DNA of 36,362 nucleotides from an uncultured Acinetobacter sp. GTDB lineage: Bacteria > Pseudomonadota > Gammaproteobacteria > Pseudomonadales > Moraxellaceae. This document shows, one piece after another, positions 34,127-36,362 of this stretch. The DNA lies in NCBI RefSeq assembly GCF_947624825.1, contig NZ_CANQLZ010000029.1, positions 1-36,362 on the forward strand, written 5' to 3'. The notes below the pieces were generated by a model that saw nothing but the letters and a program-made list of their open reading frames with translations, did no database searches and had not been told where the DNA came from. Position 1 is the stretch's first letter. Each line of letters begins with the position of its first letter. Both the position numbers and the translations under genes were made by a program.

Positions 34127-36166
34127 ATGCGCTCAGGTCAATTTTTACTACAGCCTTTAGTGGCTGCGATGGCGATCGCCTATTCATCTACAAGCTTAGC
34201 AGTTGAAACATCAACTCATTCTTTAACCGCGATTGTAGCTACAGCCCAACAAGGCAATGATGCCAATGGGTTAATTGTACGTGCTGATCCCAAGCAACCG
34301 ATTCAGCCCATTCCTGCCACAGACGGTGCAGATTACTTACAAAGTATTGTTGGATTTAGCGCCGTGAATAGCGGTGCAGGCACCAATGGTGATGTCACGT
34401 TCCGTGGCATGTTTGGCTCACGTATTAAAATTTTAACTGATGGCACAGAAAATTTAGGTGCTTGTCCAAGTCGTATGGATTCACCAACCTCATATATTTC
34501 GCCTGAAAGTTATGACCAAATTTCGGTCATTAAAGGCCCGCAAACGGTGCAATATGCCAATACTGGTTCGGCAGCGACTGTTATCTTTGAACGTCGTCCT
34601 GAGCAATTCAATGATGAGAAAAATTATCGTGGTCAAGCTAGCGTAGTGCTAGGTTCTTATGGACGCTTGGATCAGAATATCGAAGCTGCATTGGGCGATG
34701 AGCAGAAGTATCTTCGTTTAAATACTAATCGTTCGGTATCTGATAGTTATCAAGATGGTGATGGTAGTACTGTGCCTTCAGATTGGGAGCGTTGGAATGC
34801 AGATATCGCTTTGGGTTGGACACCAAATGCAGATACTTGGCTTGAACTGAGTGCAGGTAAAGCAGACGGCGAAGCAGTCTATGCAGGACGTGCCATGGAC
34901 GGTTCAAAATTTGCCCGTGAAAGTTTAGGCTTACGTGTTGAGCAGAAAAATGTCACTAGTGTGATTAAAAAAATTGAAGCACAAGTGAATTATAACTTTA
35001 ATGATCATGTGATGGATAACTTTAGCTTACGTGAGTTTAATCCTGCAGGTGGCATGATGCATCCTATGGCGACCAATGTGGCACGTAAAACTTTAAATGC
35101 ACGCGTTGCTGTGAGCAGTGAATGGGAAAAAATAAATTTAATCAGTGGTCTAGATACGCAAAATAACGAGCACAGCATTCGTCGCGGCATGCATGACAGT
35201 TACAAAGATGTAGCGCGTGAAATTGACATGCAATTTCAGTCTTACGGTATTTTTACTGAGCTCGGCTATGATTTAGGTCAAGATAACCGCTTAGTCACAG
35301 GTATGCGTGTGGATCAAGTCAAAGTTGAGGATTTACGTAGCAGCACAGCTTTAGGTTTAAACCGTGAACTCAATAAAACCTTACCGAGTGCTTTTATCCG
35401 TTTTGAGAATATTCATCCTGAACATGAAGATGGTAAAACTTACATTGGTTTAGGTTATGTAGAGCGTATGCCAGATTATTGGGAGCTGTTTAGTCCAAAA
35501 TCAGGCAATGGCTACAGTAATACCTTTAATCATATAGATACCGAAAAAACCCTACAGCTTGATTTAGGCTATCAACATCATCATGGTGCATGGAATTCTT
35601 GGGTGTCTGCTTATGCAGGTTTAGTACAAGATTATATTTTAACCAATTATCAACCTACCGGCATGATGGGCGCTTTAGAAGCGCATAGCCGTAATGTAGA
35701 TGCCACGATTGCAGGTGCAGAAGCTGGTGTAGGTTATCAATTTAGCGACGCAATCCAAGCTGATATGAGTGTTATGTATGCATGGGGTGAAAACACCACC
35801 GATAACACGCCATTGCCACAAATCTCTCCATTAGAGGGACGTATCAACTTACGTTACGTGCAAGACAACTATAACCTTGGCTTATTATGGCGTGTAGTTG
35901 ATGGGCAAAGCCGTATTAGTGAACGCGAAGGTAATATTGTTGGCTATGATTTAAAACAAAGTGCAGGTTTTGGTACGCTGTCTTTAAATGGAACCTATAA
36001 GTTAGCCCAAGATGTTGATCTATCGGTTGGGATTGATAATGTGCTGAATAAAACGTATGCCGAGCATTTAAACAAATTGGGTAATGCAGGTATTGGTTTA
36101 GCAGGTACAGAGCAATTTAATAATATTGGACGCAATTATTGGGCACGTTTAAGCATGAAGTTTTAA
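34127..36166 (+). CDS. TonB-dependent outer-membrane receptor, copper type (OprC-like)
   Basis: A 679-residue protein with signal peptide (about 1-25), N-terminal plug domain (about 60-160) and 22-strand beta-barrel ending in a typical terminal aromatic strand (NIGRNYWARLSMKF). In the plug, LGACPSRMDSPTSYISPESYD contains Cys113 and Met117 as CxxxM, the copper-site motif of Pseudomonas OprC, followed by VIKGPQTVQYANTGSAATVIFER. A Met/His-rich stretch (GGMMHPMA) lies in the barrel. Uptake of copper across the outer membrane, energised by TonB, is inferred from OprC/NosA similarity. The ATG follows AAGTGAG at good spacing. It is probably cotranscribed with the His-rich gene 72 bases upstream. 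Confidence 0.92.
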   Translation: MRSGQFLLQPLVAAMAIAYSSTSLAVETSTHSLTAIVATAQQGNDANGLIVRADPKQPIQPIPATDGADYLQSIVGFSAVNSGAGTNGDVTFRGMFGSRIKILTDGTENLGACPSRMDSPTSYISPESYDQISVIKGPQTVQYANTGSAATVIFERRPEQFNDEKNYRGQASVVLGSYGRLDQNIEAALGDEQKYLRLNTNRSVSDSYQDGDGSTVPSDWERWNADIALGWTPNADTWLELSAGKADGEAVYAGRAMDGSKFARESLGLRVEQKNVTSVIKKIEAQVNYNFNDHVMDNFSLREFNPAGGMMHPMATNVARKTLNARVAVSSEWEKINLISGLDTQNNEHSIRRGMHDSYKDVAREIDMQFQSYGIFTELGYDLGQDNRLVTGMRVDQVKVEDLRSSTALGLNRELNKTLPSAFIRFENIHPEHEDGKTYIGLGYVERMPDYWELFSPKSGNGYSNTFNHIDTEKTLQLDLGYQHHHGAWNSWVSAYAGLVQDYILTNYQPTGMMGALEAHSRNVDATIAGAEAGVGYQFSDAIQADMSVMYAWGENTTDNTPLPQISPLEGRINLRYVQDNYNLGLLWRVVDGQSRISEREGNIVGYDLKQSAGFGTLSLNGTYKLAQDVDLSVGIDNVLNKTYAEHLNKLGNAGIGLAGTEQFNNIGRNYWARLSMKF

Positions 36167-36181
36167 AATTTAATGCCTAAT

Positions 36182-36212
36182 AAAAGCCACAATTTTATAT
36201 TGTGGCTTTTTA
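36182..36212 (+). terminator. Terminator after the receptor gene
   Basis: AAAAGCCACAAT (36182-36193), loop TTTAT, ATTGTGGCTTTT (36199-36210), then more T. A long perfect stem with T-run, 16 bases after the stop codon; the A-run on the left makes it usable from both sides. Confidence 0.92.
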
Positions 36213-36324
36213 TTTAATGAGCTATGGAAAAGAATTTATAAAGAGTAGATATAGCAAAAAATAATAATTTGGATTAAAAAGCACACAATTAATCACTTTT
36301 AGTTATCTTTTTTTGTTTTAGGGC

Positions 36325-36352
36325 TTGTTTAACTTTGAAAACTATCTATAAT
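36325..36352 (+). promoter_or_regulatory. Strong promoter reading out of the right edge
   Basis: TTGTTT (-35, 36325-36330), a 16-nt spacer and a perfect TATAAT (-10, 36347-36352), followed by the GC-rich stretch CGCCC. A GC-rich discriminator is typical of stable-RNA and growth-rate-controlled promoters. The gene it drives starts beyond position 36362. Confidence 0.6.
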
Positions 36353-36362
36353 CGCCCTCCAT

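Overview
The window is ordinary chromosomal core DNA from a gammaproteobacterium, almost certainly Acinetobacter or a close Moraxellaceae relative. The reasons are an AT-rich composition with AT-rich intergenic DNA, a complete atpIBEFHAGDC operon, a zur-znuCB / znuA divergon, a DprA-TsaC-LysM cluster divergent from def, and proteins that resemble gammaproteobacterial orthologues along their whole length. I see no IS element, prophage, CRISPR array, plasmid origin or obvious genomic island. Species cannot be decided by reading.

Left part (1-13.5 kb): a tRNA-Gly gene cut by the window edge; bolA with a SirB2-like membrane gene; a glycine-rich lipoprotein; a LysE exporter convergent with a DedA protein; a YgiW-type OB-fold protein; guaA (GMP synthase), followed by a highly structured 3' region; a pirin; a glutathione S-transferase; a SPOR-domain (FtsN-like) division protein and argS, separated by three consecutive stem-loops; the NAD malic enzyme maeA; a DyP-type peroxidase; and a second LysE-type exporter.

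Middle (13.5-24.2 kb): zinc uptake and ATP synthesis. Zur, ZnuC and ZnuB form a compact minus-strand operon (zur and znuC overlap by ATGA). It diverges from znuA across a perfect 15-bp Zur operator. A strong promoter (TTGCAT-17-TATAAT) then drives the nine-gene F1Fo ATP synthase operon, which ends in a classic terminator.

Right part (24.2-36.4 kb): small envelope and housekeeping genes. An AT-rich DUF2846-like lipoprotein gene is flanked by two 63-bp direct repeats of the atpC 3' end plus the operon terminator, which is the clearest sign of a rearrangement in the window. Then come an unknown Gln-rich protein, a P-loop kinase, a second pirin, another lipoprotein, a frameshifted RcnB-like gene, a glutathione peroxidase, a DMT exporter, a likely small RNA gene with its own promoter and two terminators, tsaC-dprA-LysM divergent from def, and a putative copper pair (His-rich DUF2946-like protein plus OprC-like TonB-dependent receptor). 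The right edge ends in a strong promoter whose gene lies outside.

No novel multi-gene system is evident. The most promising undescribed items are non-coding: the repeat-flanked lipoprotein insertion, the candidate small RNA at 29.83-29.98 kb, the structured repeat-like segment at 13.5-13.68 kb, the hairpin array at 7.69-7.80 kb and the folded guaA 3' region. Where a non-ATG start had an ATG better placed downstream, the ATG was chosen and the reason is given in the entry.
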